Assembly (NCBI GenBank): GCA_001599595.1
Contig: BCHH01000002.1
Location: 4,874,055 to 4,938,054 of the forward strand
Length of the DNA stretch: 64,000 nt
Source: Beverwykella pulmonaria
Taxonomy: Eukaryota; Ascomycota; Dothideomycetes; Pleosporales; Melanommataceae
Direction of reading: 5' to 3'
In this document: one piece after another, positions 20,701-32,185 of the stretch
How positions within the stretch are numbered: the stretch's first letter is position 1
How the letters are laid out: each line of letters opens with the position of its first letter
Notes under the pieces: generated by a model
What the model saw: the letters and a program-made list of their open reading frames with translations, nothing else
What the model was told of the DNA's origin: nothing
Database searches by the model: none
Made by a program: the position numbers and the translations under genes

Positions 20701-23700
20701 TCAAGTTGATGGCAACGCCTTATCAACAAGATTACCAGACAAGTCTTCCCGTGATTCCAGCTTGACTTGCCTATCCACAATAAAATTCGGAATAATCACT
20801 TTTTTCGGTTTGAAATCGGTGTCGTAGTACACTACCAGAACGGAAACATCTTTCACAATGCCATCATTTGCGTTGAATGACACGAAGGAACGACCCTAAA
20901 ACCGATCAGATTGGGAAATTGGAGAGGACTTCAACTTACTCTTTCAAATTCTTTCGAGGTTATCCAAAAGGAATCACCTATCCCACCGGACGTCGACTTG
21001 ACTTCGATGTGATCTAAGTAGACCGATATCAGTACACTAGATAATAATGGGTAGAAGGCTTCACATACAGGTTGGCGGATTGGCAAGCCACTTCTCTGCC
21101 CTGCTGTAGCCTCCCAGAGACAACAAATAAGTCAGAATGCCCTTTTGGTCTGGCAGCACGAATGCCGCCGATGGGGTTCCAGACCCTCGCGTTCGTTGGC
21201 GGGACCAGTGCTGACTTGAATCATACTCCAGGCCTTGATCTCGGAGAGATATTAGGAATTGGTTGAACTTATTTGATTAGCTTCCGTCTTCGTTTTTACT
21301 TGGTTACGTACCAATTCTTCTGCCTGGAGTGAACGCACTGCAGCCCGAGCTTTCTCGCCACTTGGCTCGCCATATCCGTTCGGTCCAGATCTCCCATATA
21401 TAGTAGTGCCTTCCATCGCTCTTCGAATACCTTCTTGAAAACCTGACGAATACATACCAGATGGATCGCTGAACATTGATCCCGAATCGTTTCCAAAGAG
21501 GTTCTCTCCGAAACCGCCAATGATGTAAATTCCTCCGGCAGCAAAAAGCTTCTGGAAACTGGATCGTCTGGCGTTCCATGGCGAATCCTCTCCCGATTGG
21601 GAAGAGACCTTTCTGTTTTGGCGTGCTTGCTCGCGTCTCAAGCGCTCTGCTGCTTCGTCCACTGCCTCATCGCTGGCAAGGGAAGGCACTGCTGCTCGAT
21701 CGAGCAAGTCGTCGATTTCCTCCTGCGTATCGGCTTGCAGGATCTGCGTAAGTAAAAATTTGTGCTGTTGACTGCCCTCCTGGACCTTGCCCATGCCGCA
21801 GAATTCGTACAGGCGATCGATGAGTTGCCATTGAGCCGCCTTGGTCTCGGCCGAGTCCGCTGCGAAGTATGCGTGTAGAGAACCACCGTCAAACTTCAGC
21901 GCAACCTTGCCTTCTTCTTCTCGACCCTTGATGGGGCTACCGTCGGTCGGCACCTGCCACTCTTGAATGACTCTTTTGGCTTTGTACACTGAGACGGCCC
22001 TCATTTGCTCGAATATCCGCTTCCTGTTGGGCTCAGTGTCTGGAACAAGTCTGAGAGATGTCAGTCAACCACTCGAATCAATTTAGACCCAGACATACCG
22101 AAGAATGGAATTGGCCCTCTCCCGGAGCAGCGTCGTCTGAGCCTCCCATGGTATCATAAACCCTAAAATACGCGCATTTCCCTCCACCGCATGAGAGAGC
22201 TTGCGGAGATCCACTTTGGCGAACTTGAACAGTCGCTTGAGGCCACCAACATCTTCGACGCTCAACGCAAGAAGTGGAATACGGCCCTCAAAGCTCCTTA
22301 AGAGATGTGTGGTATCTGCTATCCACCATATATGAGATTGATTTGCACCTCGGAGACAATCAAAGCGGCTTTGGTCCGTGGACGTTCTGATGGGGAATAT
22401 GTTGTACTCGCTGAGGTCGGATATTTCACTCAGAGATGTCTTATCGGTAAGAAATTTCTCGAGCTCTTTGAAGACTTCGGCGATATAGTTGATGCTATCG
22501 CCTGACACAAATTGCTTCGTCTCCATGATAAGATGCTGTAGGTTCGCATTTTCAAGACCAAGGAGAGAGGTAAAAAGGCGTCTGGAGTCCGGATAGAGAC
22601 TGCTGAGCGCGTATACCGATCGCAAGACTGCCGGTCCCTCCCAGATACATCGTGAAGGCTTCACCCAGAACCCTTTTCTTGAAGCAACTGGTGGAATATG
22701 TACCAGCTCGTACTTTTCAAATTCTTCTCTGTGCGGCATTAGCACTCTAAAACCCAATAACATGATTCACATACTTGACTTGTTTTTTGGCTTCCCCCGA
22801 ACGAGCTTGAATATGCTCTAGCAGCCGGAAGATAGTAGCGAGTGGAGGACTATCCTGGGCTTTCCACCCTCTCATGCAGATGATATAGAAGTCGAAGCTG
22901 TCCGTTTGTCCGACCCCGAAAGGATGGAGCACGTAGCGCCATTCTGGGTGGTCCGGGTCCTTCACGTCGACGAAGGGGAAGCAGCCACTAGGGGCTACCT
23001 CCTTCAAATCTTTGAGAGGCAGAAAGGTCTGAGAGAGCTGATGAAGACTCCCATCGAGGCATCGGGTCAACAAGGACGCCAACCGCTGTGCGAGCTTGGT
23101 CCGCGATCGATTCGGCTCCGAGTCCTTTGGCATCCGTTCGTCAAGACGAAAAGACCCCATGTAGTTGACAACATTATCTCGCAATAGCTGTAGAAGCTCG
23201 TTTGAAGGTAAATCAGTTAAAAGGTATTGGAAGTCGCTGTGCATCTCGAACTGTTTAGGGAATCTGGGGTTGGTCATGCTCTCGAGTCGGGGGTGAATGG
23301 CCACCTGAACAGAGGAAAGCAGCCACTGATGCCATGCTCCCACGTCATTTCCAACGGCGTTGACAATGTCTGGGTGCAGAAAATGGAACTTTCGCCTATC
23401 GCGCAGCAAGAGGCTTGCTGCAGAAGGTTTCGTGGAATCCATGTAGACGTCTCGTCCTCGTCGTCGGTTTCCATGCTCATCGAACACCCACAACGTAGAT
23501 TGATCGGTTCTCCCTCGCCACTTCACTCGAAACATGAAGATGAGCTGAGAAAGGAGATCTTCGAATTTGAGCGTTGCCACGAATCCATCATCCGCGTGCC
23601 TGCCTTCCAGAGCGTTTGCCAGGCTCAGCACTGTGCAATAGTTAGACGTCGAAGCTCAATAGAGTTCTTGTACCGACTTACCGTCCATCTGAGTCACGCC

Positions 23701-25514
23701 AAGGGCATTGAACAGGTCTTTCCTGTGCCTGTCGCGTACCGCCTCGTCAGCAACTAGCTGCCAAGGCAACCCAGTGGGAAGCTCATAGCCAATATCATCG
23801 TTCGGGAACCAGATTTCGTGACCGGGACGCCGTACGCCGGAACCGGACACCCATCGGCCATCACGAAGAAATATCAGTTTTAGCTGTTTAATGAGATTCC
23901 AATTCTTGGTTGATCGTTTCTGCTCCAATAAAATCGATGCGAGCCTTGAGTGCCAATGCGGGGGAGCTAAGCGCATGACATGTTCCTCTACCGTTGAAAT
24001 TCGCCTTACTTCCTCGATAAAGCTTTCGATATCCATTTCCTGAACACCAAGGCGGAGCAAGGCGTGTTTGTCGGAAGAGTCGTATTGGCAGGACAGATAT
24101 CGATGGGCCGATGTGTCTGTTTGCGTGATTGGTATACCTTCATGGCTACAGAATTTAGGCGGGACGAATATGAGCTCAGAAGGCTTCTTCAACTCTTCAA
24201 GGTGATTCCGAAGCACCGGTTTCTCGTTGAGAGTACGAAAGATTTCAGATGCGGCTAGATGATCATTGTCAGCCGATCGACGCAGGTTTCCACGAGCCAG
24301 CACTTACTAGGCTGGAAGAATCCATATACCGGGCTCTTCCATGGTAGAAACCGAATCCAGGTGAACCTGAGCTTCGTGTTGCTCTGACTGAAGAGATGCA
24401 CCGCATCCACCAAAGCTTCTAGAACTCCTTGGCGGAGTTTCAAGTTCCAATTTTTGGACGCGGCAACATCCTCTGTATCATGATGAGCTCGGAATTTTCG
24501 GAGGGAAAGTTTTACTCACCGCGGTTGGCCACAGTCAAGAAATCGCCTTGAACAAGGAACTTCTGAATTCAGCTTCGAAGTCACACGAAATTTAATACGA
24601 CCGGTACGCACCTGGAACCCGTACTGCCGTAGTGGTAAGTGAGCAAACACTTGCTGATCCGCAATTACGGGAACTCCATCCTTGATCGGGAACGCCAACA
24701 CGACATCAGACTCCGAGATACCACGGCGCTTTTCCTCATAGGGGAGATTTTTCACCCTGCGTTTCACAGTTGCGTAAAGCCTCTTCTCGTTATCCTGGTG
24801 AAGGACAAGACAAGGGCCTAATGAAGGCAAGTCCTCATTCTCTCGGCGCAATGTTCTCCTGAAAGTGTCGATGGAAATGGAAATATGGCGAAGCTTCTTC
24901 AGAAACGCCAAGATGGTAGCATCCAAGACTTTAAGCTCCCTCAAAACTTCCATCCCACACTCTGGACGCAAGAGAATATAGAAACTCGTAAAGCCAGGGC
25001 GCCGAGCGAAGATCGAAGGCGGGTCGGACCAGATGGGAGCAACCATGCCGAGATCTACTTTGGCGTCAAACTTGAAGGAGAAGTTTCGAGAGGTAATGTA
25101 GACCTCATCGGCAACCTTAAACACCGATTTGAACCCGATGCCTTTCTCGCCAATGGGGCCGTCGGTCTTCTTCGCTTTTGCTTTGGTGCTGTTTCCGACC
25201 TGGGAGATGGCCAAGACATGCTTGGAAAAGAAGCCCTTTTCATTGCAATCGACACGAAGATACCCGTTTTTATACTCAAAGTTCAATTGTGGGATTTTAT
25301 TCGATTCATAGTCGTTGTCATTCGCGTTCTGGATTAGCTCGAGAAGAAAATGTGACGATTCGGTGTTGAGCTCTTTGGAAATGCTTTGGATTGTCAGAAA
25401 TTTGCTCACTGTCACCGAAACGGTAGGTTGCACTTACATTATCAGTGCCGCCTCAAGACTCTTCTTCGCCAGCTCCCGTGGAGTGTCACTCAGTCCATAA
25501 TTATCTCGAATCTT
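20701..25514 (-). CDS. NO VEIN-like protein: HSP90-type ATPase with C-terminal DUF3883
   Basis: A multi-exon gene with exon bodies at about 25450-25510, 24516-25420, 24250-24480, 23656-24303, 22747-23631, 22083-22763, 21252-22004 and further short exons to a stop at 20701. The N-terminus carries the GHKL ATPase N box (LLELIQNANDNDY) and GEKGIGFKSVFKVADEVY, as in sacsin and plant NO VEIN. The C-terminus holds NPIGGIRAARPKGHSDLF and HIEVKSTSGGIG..FWITSKEFE, the DUF3883 domain whose E-x-K strand resembles PD-(D/E)XK nucleases. Introns have clean GT-AG borders, and I found no internal stop over about 4.8 kb, so it looks functional. NO VEIN-like proteins have ill-defined roles. Related HATPase/DUF3883 proteins occur in bacterial defence loci, but a defence role here is inference. 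Confidence 0.8.
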
Positions 25515-25519
25515 TTCAA

Positions 25520-25927
25520 TTAACAGTCGTGGTCTCCATCTTCTTGCTGGTCACCATCGACGTTGCTTGAATTTGGTATAGGCGGAGCAGGAGGCAAGAC
25601 TGGCGTTGGCAAAGTCTGAATTAACAACGGCTCATTATTGTTGCTGCTGGCAATGGGGAAAGACACATAGGCCGTAGACTCGTTAGCCGTAGATGAGCCT
25701 GCCGTGGATTGGCCTGCCGTGGATTGGCCTGCCGTGGATTGGCCAGCCGTAGACGAACCGGCCGTGGACACACGGCGATGAGAACGGCGGAATCGATTCA
25801 TTGAGTGACTTAGTAGTTCAACCTTGTGTAAAGAATCAAGAGATTTTGATTTGGTCGTACAAAGTCGCAAGATGTTCAAACAACTATACTCAGCCTTACG
25901 GTAGGCAGCGGGTGCTTCGTTTATCAA
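25520..25927 (-). CDS. Possible N-terminal exon with STAGQ tandem repeat
   Basis: A 135-residue frame immediately upstream of the NO VEIN-like gene, same strand, containing a basic stretch (MNRFRRSHRRVS) and four to five copies of a 15-base unit encoding STAGQ or STAGS, then a Pro-rich tail. Its stop overlaps the start of the next frame, one base out of phase, and no good donor links them. It is either the true N-terminus behind a one-base error or a separate small gene. No function is recognised. Confidence 0.35.
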   Translation of the reverse strand: MINEAPAAYRKAEYSCLNILRLCTTKSKSLDSLHKVELLSHSMNRFRRSHRRVSTAGSSTAGQSTAGQSTAGQSTAGSSTANESTAYVSFPIASSNNNEPLLIQTLPTPVLPPAPPIPNSSNVDGDQQEDGDHDC

Positions 25928-26631
25928 TGTCTTATTTAAATGCAGTCATGGTACAAGGCTGACAAGCCAAAACTACACCTCGGTGAACTTCGCCACTGCC
26001 TGCTGTGGGGGCGTACTGCAATTTACCTTAGTGCTTGGGATGACTTGAGATATCGGTTCCCTTGACCAAATCCGGCCATGCAGCCAAGCAGAGGCACACC
26101 TCAAGGACCAATGAAGACTCATAGTAAACTCATATGTTTTACCGCATTACCACATCGTAAGATGAGTGCAAGGCAGCCTGTTAGGTTACATTACGCAAGT
26201 ACCATTCGCCGTTGGCCAACGATGGCGTCTGGTCTTGTCTTGTCTCAAAAAAACCTTTGGAACTGCTCAGTAGCGTCAGTCGCATCGGCACCCCTCCAAC
26301 CGATGAATTGAAGGCTATATGATGTCCGTTCAGCGTCATAAATTATCAAAAGCGTTACCTTACTGCATGCCAAACCGAAACTGATGAACCTTTAGCAACT
26401 ATGATAACTTCTCCAGTCCAAGGGAAACACCTGATCAAATTGAACGGCACATGGGATGGTTGGCGACGAGGAGCGAAAGGGTAAGCAAACTACTTCGCTT
26501 GTATATTCTGGGGGTTCCCCCCAGGCCCCGGGTGCTCGTTCAGAGCTTTCAAAATGGGGAATTGTACAAATCCTGCGAAAGATACTAGAAGATGTTCACT
26601 ACGACCTAGCAATTCCAAATGCCTTGCGATC
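25928..26631. other. Intergenic, nothing recognised
   Basis: About 700 bases between the NO VEIN-like gene and the CCDC97 relic. A GC-rich palindromic patch near 26510-26535 (GGGGGTTCCCCCC) is the only visible structure. Confidence 0.35.
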
Positions 26632-27341
26632 TTAGCAAGCGCAAGTAATCGAGAGCAGTCTCACTAATTGCAAGGCGCATGTCTTTGCAAGACTGTCCGG
26701 GCCGTCCCTTGTTAAATGACTCACGCTAAAATCATGGAATACATCGTGATGTATCAATAATCCAATAGGCCAGTCTCCCTTGAGGCTGCTGGCCTTCTTC
26801 AAGATCCCTTTCCGGCTCCTCATCGTCCCTAATCGTTCTCTTTCCTCCTCTACCTGGTTGTCGTATTCTTCATTGCCATCGACCGTCTCGTAGTCAAAGT
26901 CAAGATCATCGCCACGATTAAAGCGCATCTCCATTTCGTACCGCCACCGCCATCGCCACCGCCACCGCGCCATGCCTTCCTCTTCGTCGAAGGAATCTCG
27001 TCCTGCTCCTCTTCCAAAATCTCGCCGTTCGGCCCACACTTATAGGCAAACGTCGAATGTGGATCCGGATTCTGCAGCGCGTGCATCTTGGCCTCGGACC
27101 GCACAAGTCCCGCCTCGAAGACACCCCTGAAACCCTTTGACTTACCCTCGGCATCGCGCCCGGCAGCACTCTGAAAACGGCGAACAAGGCGGTCGTACAG
27201 CAGCGGATCGGTGAGCTCGAGGGACGGGCCGAAGTAGGACGGGTGCAGTTCGAGGTAGCGCCTGCGCCGGTTCTTGATGCGCGTGCGAGTGCGCTCGGTG
27301 AAGGTAGGGTCGCGCGGCGACACGGGGCTTGGGCATGTCAC
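26632..27341 (-). pseudogene. CCDC97 (DUF2052) homologue with a frameshift
   Basis: The first frame (27341 down to about 26985) reads TRIKNRRRRYLELHPSYFG, LELTDPLLYDRLVRRFQSAA, LVRSEAKMHALQNPDP and GPNGEILEEEQDEIPS. The next frame continues DEEEGMA, EMEMRFNRGDDLDFDYETV and NEEYDNQVEEERE. Together these are the CCD97-like domain (PF09747) of a conserved spliceosome-associated protein. The frames separate at about 26975-26990, consistent with loss of one base before a TGGCGG repeat (26941-26971) that also lengthens the normal RW pair. The expected acidic C-terminus is replaced by unrelated sequence. This is either a recent pseudogene or an assembly error. If expressed it would be nuclear. Confidence 0.7.
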
Positions 27342-27503
27342 ACGGCTCTGACGACTCGACGCCAGGCCCTAGTTTCGGAGAGAACGAAACTGGGGGGCAG
27401 ACTGATCTATAGCCGCGATAGTTGCGTTACTGCGTGCAAGAAACTCTTGATCACGTGTAGTCAATACCACGGCCATCGTGAAAATCAATGAGTAGAAATT
27501 GTA

Positions 27504-28037
27504 TGTTTTGTTCTATACTTGGTTAGGCCGCCAAGCTTCTCAGCAGAGTTCCTGAGTCAATCCCAGGATGCCTCAGAGCCTCAACCATCAACTATCAAAA
27601 ACCTCATCAAGCAAACAATTCGGCTCCAGATTGTACAATTCTGCGATCCCGCCCACCATCCCATAGTTCTCTGTTTTTTTCCCGTTTGTATTTTTCCCGT
27701 TTGTAGATAGGTATCGCGCTTTGCGCCCGGCCGAACAGCTGGCTCACGATTGACGCGCTGAGTGGGATTCAGGATCAGGTATCGATGCTCACGGCGGCTC
27801 AAGAACCTGGTCAAGATAGCTGAATCCTCCTTGATAAGGTTTGACACTCACGGCAGCTTAAGAACCTCACCAAGACAGCTGAATCTCCCTTGATGAGGTT
27901 TGACGCTTACGGCAGCTTAAGAACCTCATCAAGATAGCAGTCACGTGAACCCACTTCGAGCCTACGCCCCCAAATATGGCCTTGTTTTTCTCCAAAAACC
28001 AACTGCCACACCTTGCTCGGGCCGATGAGATTGTATA
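27504..28037. repeat. Dispersed repeat C, copy 1 (with about 60-bp internal units)
   Basis: This 534-bp segment is repeated at 59722-60151 inside the PKS-disrupting hAT element. Both start TGTTTTGTTCTATACT and end GATGAGATTGTATA. Internally, a unit of roughly 60 bp (GGCAGCTTAAGAACCTCATC...) occurs three times here and twice in the other copy. No terminal inverted repeat or target duplication was found, so the class is open. Confidence 0.65.
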
Positions 28038-29113
28038 GGTATTATAAAAATATAAAGGCTCTAATACGGTATTATAGCGTCCCACGGACATGGCTACAGT
28101 TCTAGAAGACCAGAGGATGGAATGGTGAAAGATGAGGACGGGCCGAAGTTGGGATTGCAGAGATGGTGTAGGGAAGTGGCGGTTCAGTGGAGATCGAGAA
28201 GGGTATTGAGGGAGGCAGATATGGAAGAAGATGGTTGGTAAGAGAGGCAGATGGTTACCGAGTGGCATGTTGTTGGTTTTGTGAGTGATTGGGGCTCTTG
28301 ACAGACACATTTCACTCTCATTGTTTGCACGGGAAAGAGAAGTCTTTATAACGGTTTCCCATATTCATACCGTTGTGTTGATAAGTTCGCCCGTCGCTTG
28401 GAACGCTCCGCTAGCCCTACAAGTATCAAACCCTATACAACCATCTGAGCATCCCATGCCTTGACATACATGAGAGCTTTTATCTAATTGAAATAAAAAT
28501 CGCTTCATTGGTCCAGGAGAAGAAGATGAAGCAGCATGGGAATAGTGAAGATCCACCATGAACAAATGTGGTTAAGGGAGATGGAGGGGGAGCAAGACGG
28601 TGTGTGGTTGGTCTTGTGGTGACCGGCGGGGCTCGATATTCAGCCTCCGGATTCACTCATATGTGAAGGAGACAGACGATGAAGCAGAAAATATTGGGAG
28701 ATCGTTTGGAGAGCTGTCGGAATGGGGAATTGGATGGAGATACACAGCCTGTGTTAGTTGGTTTGTGGTTGATTTTGCGAGTTACTAGTGGCGCCGTTGC
28801 TCCAGTTCAGATACACTGCACGCGCGTGCGGAAGGGGAAGAGATGTGTGTATGTGTGAATGGGATGATTGTGATTGGAATGTTATGCAGGCCGGATGTTG
28901 CCAGTGCTGAACAGAGTAACCGATTCCTGGTTTATAAACGCGGCATCTATCCTCCGGTGACTGGGCTTGGCACCCCCCGAATTGTTGCACTGAAGCCAGG
29001 CAGGGCAAAGCCCCTCCAGAACAACTAAACTGTTAAACTGCACCTCGTTCCTCAACACCAACACAGCTTGAGTCTTTGCGATTTTGCGATTCTGCGACCT
29101 CACACAGTTGGCA
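28038..29113. other. Intergenic, promoter side of the SDR gene
   Basis: No domain-bearing frame. GTATTATA is duplicated at about 28038-28077. The last few hundred bases should contain the promoter of the downstream dehydrogenase. Confidence 0.35.
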
Positions 29114-30392
29114 ATGGCGACGCCCATGACCTGGACGCAGTTTGGCCGCAAGCTCTTCTACTCGCAGCTCTTCGTACAAATTCCACCCCCAACAAGCGAT
29201 TTCTCCGGCCAAACGGTTATCGTCACCGGCTCCAACAGTGGTCTTGGGTTTGAAGCTGCACGGCACCTTTTGTGTCTCAAAGCCTCGAAAGTCATCCTTG
29301 CTGTGCGCAGTCTTGCGAAAGGAGAAGCGGCTGCTGAAGCGCTACTCGAGTCGACTGGTGCAACGAAGAATGCTATCGAAGTATGGCCACTGGACCTCTC
29401 GGATTACGACTCCATCAAGAAACTTTCCGGCCGCGCGAACGAATTGGAGAGGCTAGATGCCGTCATTTCGAATGCGGGGATGCTGACCCAGCAATGGGCC
29501 ATTATGAACGGAATGGAAGCACACATTGCGGTGAATGTAGTTCACACGACGCTGCTGGCCTTGTTATTGTTGCCGAAGCTGAGAGCCTCTGCGAAGAAGT
29601 ACAATGCCAGAGGACGAATGGCCTTTGTGACGTCAGACGCGCATTATGTAGCGCAAGTGAAGGAGGCAAATGCGCCCGGTTCTCTCTTCGACGCGCTGAA
29701 CAACAAGGGCATTGCTGTTATGGAAGACCGGTACGTTCTCGCTCATAGCACTATGTGGAGTAGTCGCTGACTCAAGTCTCCTAGGTATTCAACATCAAAG
29801 CTTTTTCTGCTTTACGCCATCCGGGAGATGGCAGTGCGGAGCCCTGTCGCTCCAGATTCGAATGTCATACTCGACGTCTTGACGCCAGGCATGTGTTACA
29901 GCAACCTCTTTCGAGACGAACAACCGTGGCTGCTTTCAATCATTGGACGAATCATGACGCGCATTCTTGCTCGGCCGACTGCGACTGGTGGAGGGGCGAT
30001 TGTGGATGCTGTGAGATTGGATCTTCCCCTAGAAGCCCATGGAGCATTCTTAATGGATTGCAAGATTGCAGAGTAAGTAGCGAGAAGGATCCAATTCGAA
30101 GTCGGGATGAGCGCTAACGACTTGCAGAAATGGGCCGAACGTTGACAGCGACAAGGGACAAGCCTTGCAAAAAAGGTTCATTGGAGAGCTGTTCGAGAAG
30201 CTGGAGGCCATCGAACCTGGAATTACGGAGGTGCTGAATCGAAAAATCTCGATGAGATCTTTTCACAGACCCTCCGAATTCTGTGGGAAAGGTACGATTG
30301 ACACATCGATAATCCTCATGCCACGGCGCATGGCGAAAGGAACGCAAAAGTTGGGCCTAAGGACTTGCGTATTCCGGATACATGTATCATAG
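29114..30392 (+). CDS. Short-chain dehydrogenase/reductase
   Basis: Three exons (29114-29730, 29785-30072, 30128-30392) with introns of 54 and 55 bases give 389 residues. The Rossmann signature is TGSNSGLGFEAARHL, followed by ILAVRSLAKGE (NADP-favouring Arg), LDLSDYDSIKKL, the NAG motif ISNAGML, and the catalytic YSTSK formed exactly across the first splice junction, with Ser in FVTSDAH. This is the retinol-dehydrogenase-like fungal SDR class. The C-terminal 50 residues after TEVLN look non-conserved, so a further intron may exist. Its position at the edge of the P450/MFS/PKS region makes a tailoring role plausible but unproven. Confidence 0.87.
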
Positions 30393-30939
30393 TTCATGGG
30401 TTTTTCATGACTGGCAATAGGTGACATCGTCTAGTCATCAGGCATGTCTACTCAATAGCAGGGCTTCCAATCTGTACTTCGTGATTTGCTGCCTCCATAT
30501 TCTATCTGTACTTTGCAACTCGTCTTTCCAAGTGCACCACTGCAGACTTCCGCCGCTACCTCTGGAGAATATCGATCGGCAGTCACGACGAATATGCTCG
30601 AAATTGGAACAGGTGATGCGGTGATTTCGCGAAAAGTGCACAGAGTGGAGGCAGACTTACAGGTATAAGGTGAAGAGAGTAAGGCTTGTTGTGTTTGTAG
30701 TTGTTACGCTGCCGTTTGTAAGTTATTTAAAGGTAATTCTTTGTCTTAATAGAGTTTGCGAACTGTTTCCAACTGTTATGAGTGTGTCAGGTGTCGGATG
30801 TAGTGGCGTGAAAATTCAGCTTCGACTACCAACATCGCTGCCGACACGACGTCTCTGCGCTGGCTCTGAGATTCAAAAGCACCAGGTTCCCAGGCTTCAC
30901 CACATGGAGGTGCAGAGTCCGATTTCGAAGCCTATATAT
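30393..30939. other. Intergenic, nothing recognised
   Basis: Sequence between the SDR gene and a Tc1-like relic. It is AT-rich and its frames carry no domain. The 5' end of the transposon should lie here, but I could not find its inverted repeat. Confidence 0.3.
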
Positions 30940-31723
30940 ATATTAAAATGCTGCGACAGAGATACGGAGATACATACCTCAAAATGCCGAACCTTGTACG
31001 CCAGAACCATGGCCATCCACCTCCACTTCTTCGCTATCCAGTCCTTCGACAGCCAGGAATCCAGCTCTCTATCCGCGAGCGTGATATTGCATATACCCTT
31101 AATCGCTATGCTGGTTGGACTCATGAGAAAATTGGCAGCTCTCTTGGTGTCTCTCGTAGTGCAATTTCTGCCTCTCTCCAAAAGGATACTTGGACTCCAA
31201 AAGCAGAGAGTAAGAAAGCCAAATAATAATACACCAACCCGACAGCGCCTTATTTCCCGAGCTAAGCTTGATCGCTTCCACTGACGGAAGCCATTTGAAG
31301 AGGTTGCATTTTTAGAGGGCGTCTCTGCCTGTAAGCGATCCTTATGCAAAGCCTTTGAAAAGGAGGGCTACTTTCGCTGCATTGCTACACAGGAGCCGCT
31401 TATTGCACCTGAACAACAAGAAGCTAGGCTAAAATGGGTCTATTCTCACTTAGAATGGACCCCTGAGATATGGGAGCAGTAATATATGGACAAATGACGC
31501 ATTCATTCGAACCGGTGGAGGTCAGATCTTTTTTACTAGAAGAGCTGAGGAGAAATATAATATTGATTGCTGTGTCCCTAAATTTAGAGGCTATTCAAGC
31601 TGGATGATCTATGACAACATCTCCCATACGTATAAGGGGTCTTTAGTTGTTTTTGAAAAGGACTTGTCAATTGAGCTTGCTTATAAGAAGAAGACAATAA
31701 ATGGCGACGTATATCGAACATAT
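30940..31723 (+). pseudogene. Tc1/mariner transposase relic
   Basis: Frames in order read LSIRERDIAYTLNRYAGWTH and LGVSRSAISASLQKD (helix-turn-helix), RKPFEEVAFLEGVSACKRSL and LKWVYSHLEWTPEIW. The catalytic block WTNDAF follows in a shifted frame, then AEEKYNIDCCVPKFRGYSSW and NGDVYRTY. This is the N-terminal HTH plus the first part of the DDE domain of fungal Tc1-like elements. Several stops and at least one frameshift are present, including a TGA where Arg CGA is expected. The 3' third is missing, and the relic ends at a solo-LTR-like repeat. Confidence 0.75.
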
Positions 31724-32173
31724 TGCGGTGGAGTAAAGGGAATGTGATAAAAAAATATCACACGGGGGTAGGAGGGCGACTCGCAGCCATGCGATGTCCG
31801 AAGCAGCAATGCACTGAAGGAGGGAGAAGAATCAAGGTGGAGGTTTGGGAGTAGACTATTGCAATTTTGTTATATCTAGCTACCAAACCAAAATGAAAGA
31901 CGACAGTGTGATGAAAAACAGATGAAACATTCGTGATCTCGTTGGGGGTCGGTTGAAGGTGATTGTGATGATGACCCGTTTCGTTGATTGTTCGTTCGTG
32001 CGATGTCGTGTTCTGGGTGTCACGTTCGGGTCCCCATATATATATACCGCGTTGAGTGATGACGAAGCAAGCAGCTGACAGAGAAACCAAGACCCGGTCC
32101 CTGCACCATGTATCTAAGCCTTCAACCCGTGCTAGTGGTATATTCGCGCAAAGTAGCACTTTGCTACAGCGCA
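31724..32173 (+). repeat. Solo-LTR-like repeat, family A, copy 2
   Basis: 450 bp, opposite orientation to copies 1 and 3. It begins TGCGGTGGAGTAAAGG, ends CAGCGCA, and is flanked by ATAT (31720-31723 and 32174-32177). Near the left end is the palindrome TGTGATA...TATCACA. Near the right end is GTAGCACTTTGCTAC. It ends 12 bp from the stop codon of the adjacent P450. Confidence 0.78.
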
Positions 32174-32185
32174 ATATATATTTAC

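Noticed and set aside
25690..25745. CRISPR-like array
   Set aside because: The 15-base repeat has no spacers and encodes a STAGQ peptide repeat.
31743..32173. LTR boundary at TGTGATA rather than 19 bases further out
   Set aside because: All four copies share the outer TGCGGTGGAGTAAAGG, and only the outer boundary gives matching ATAT/ATAG flanks.
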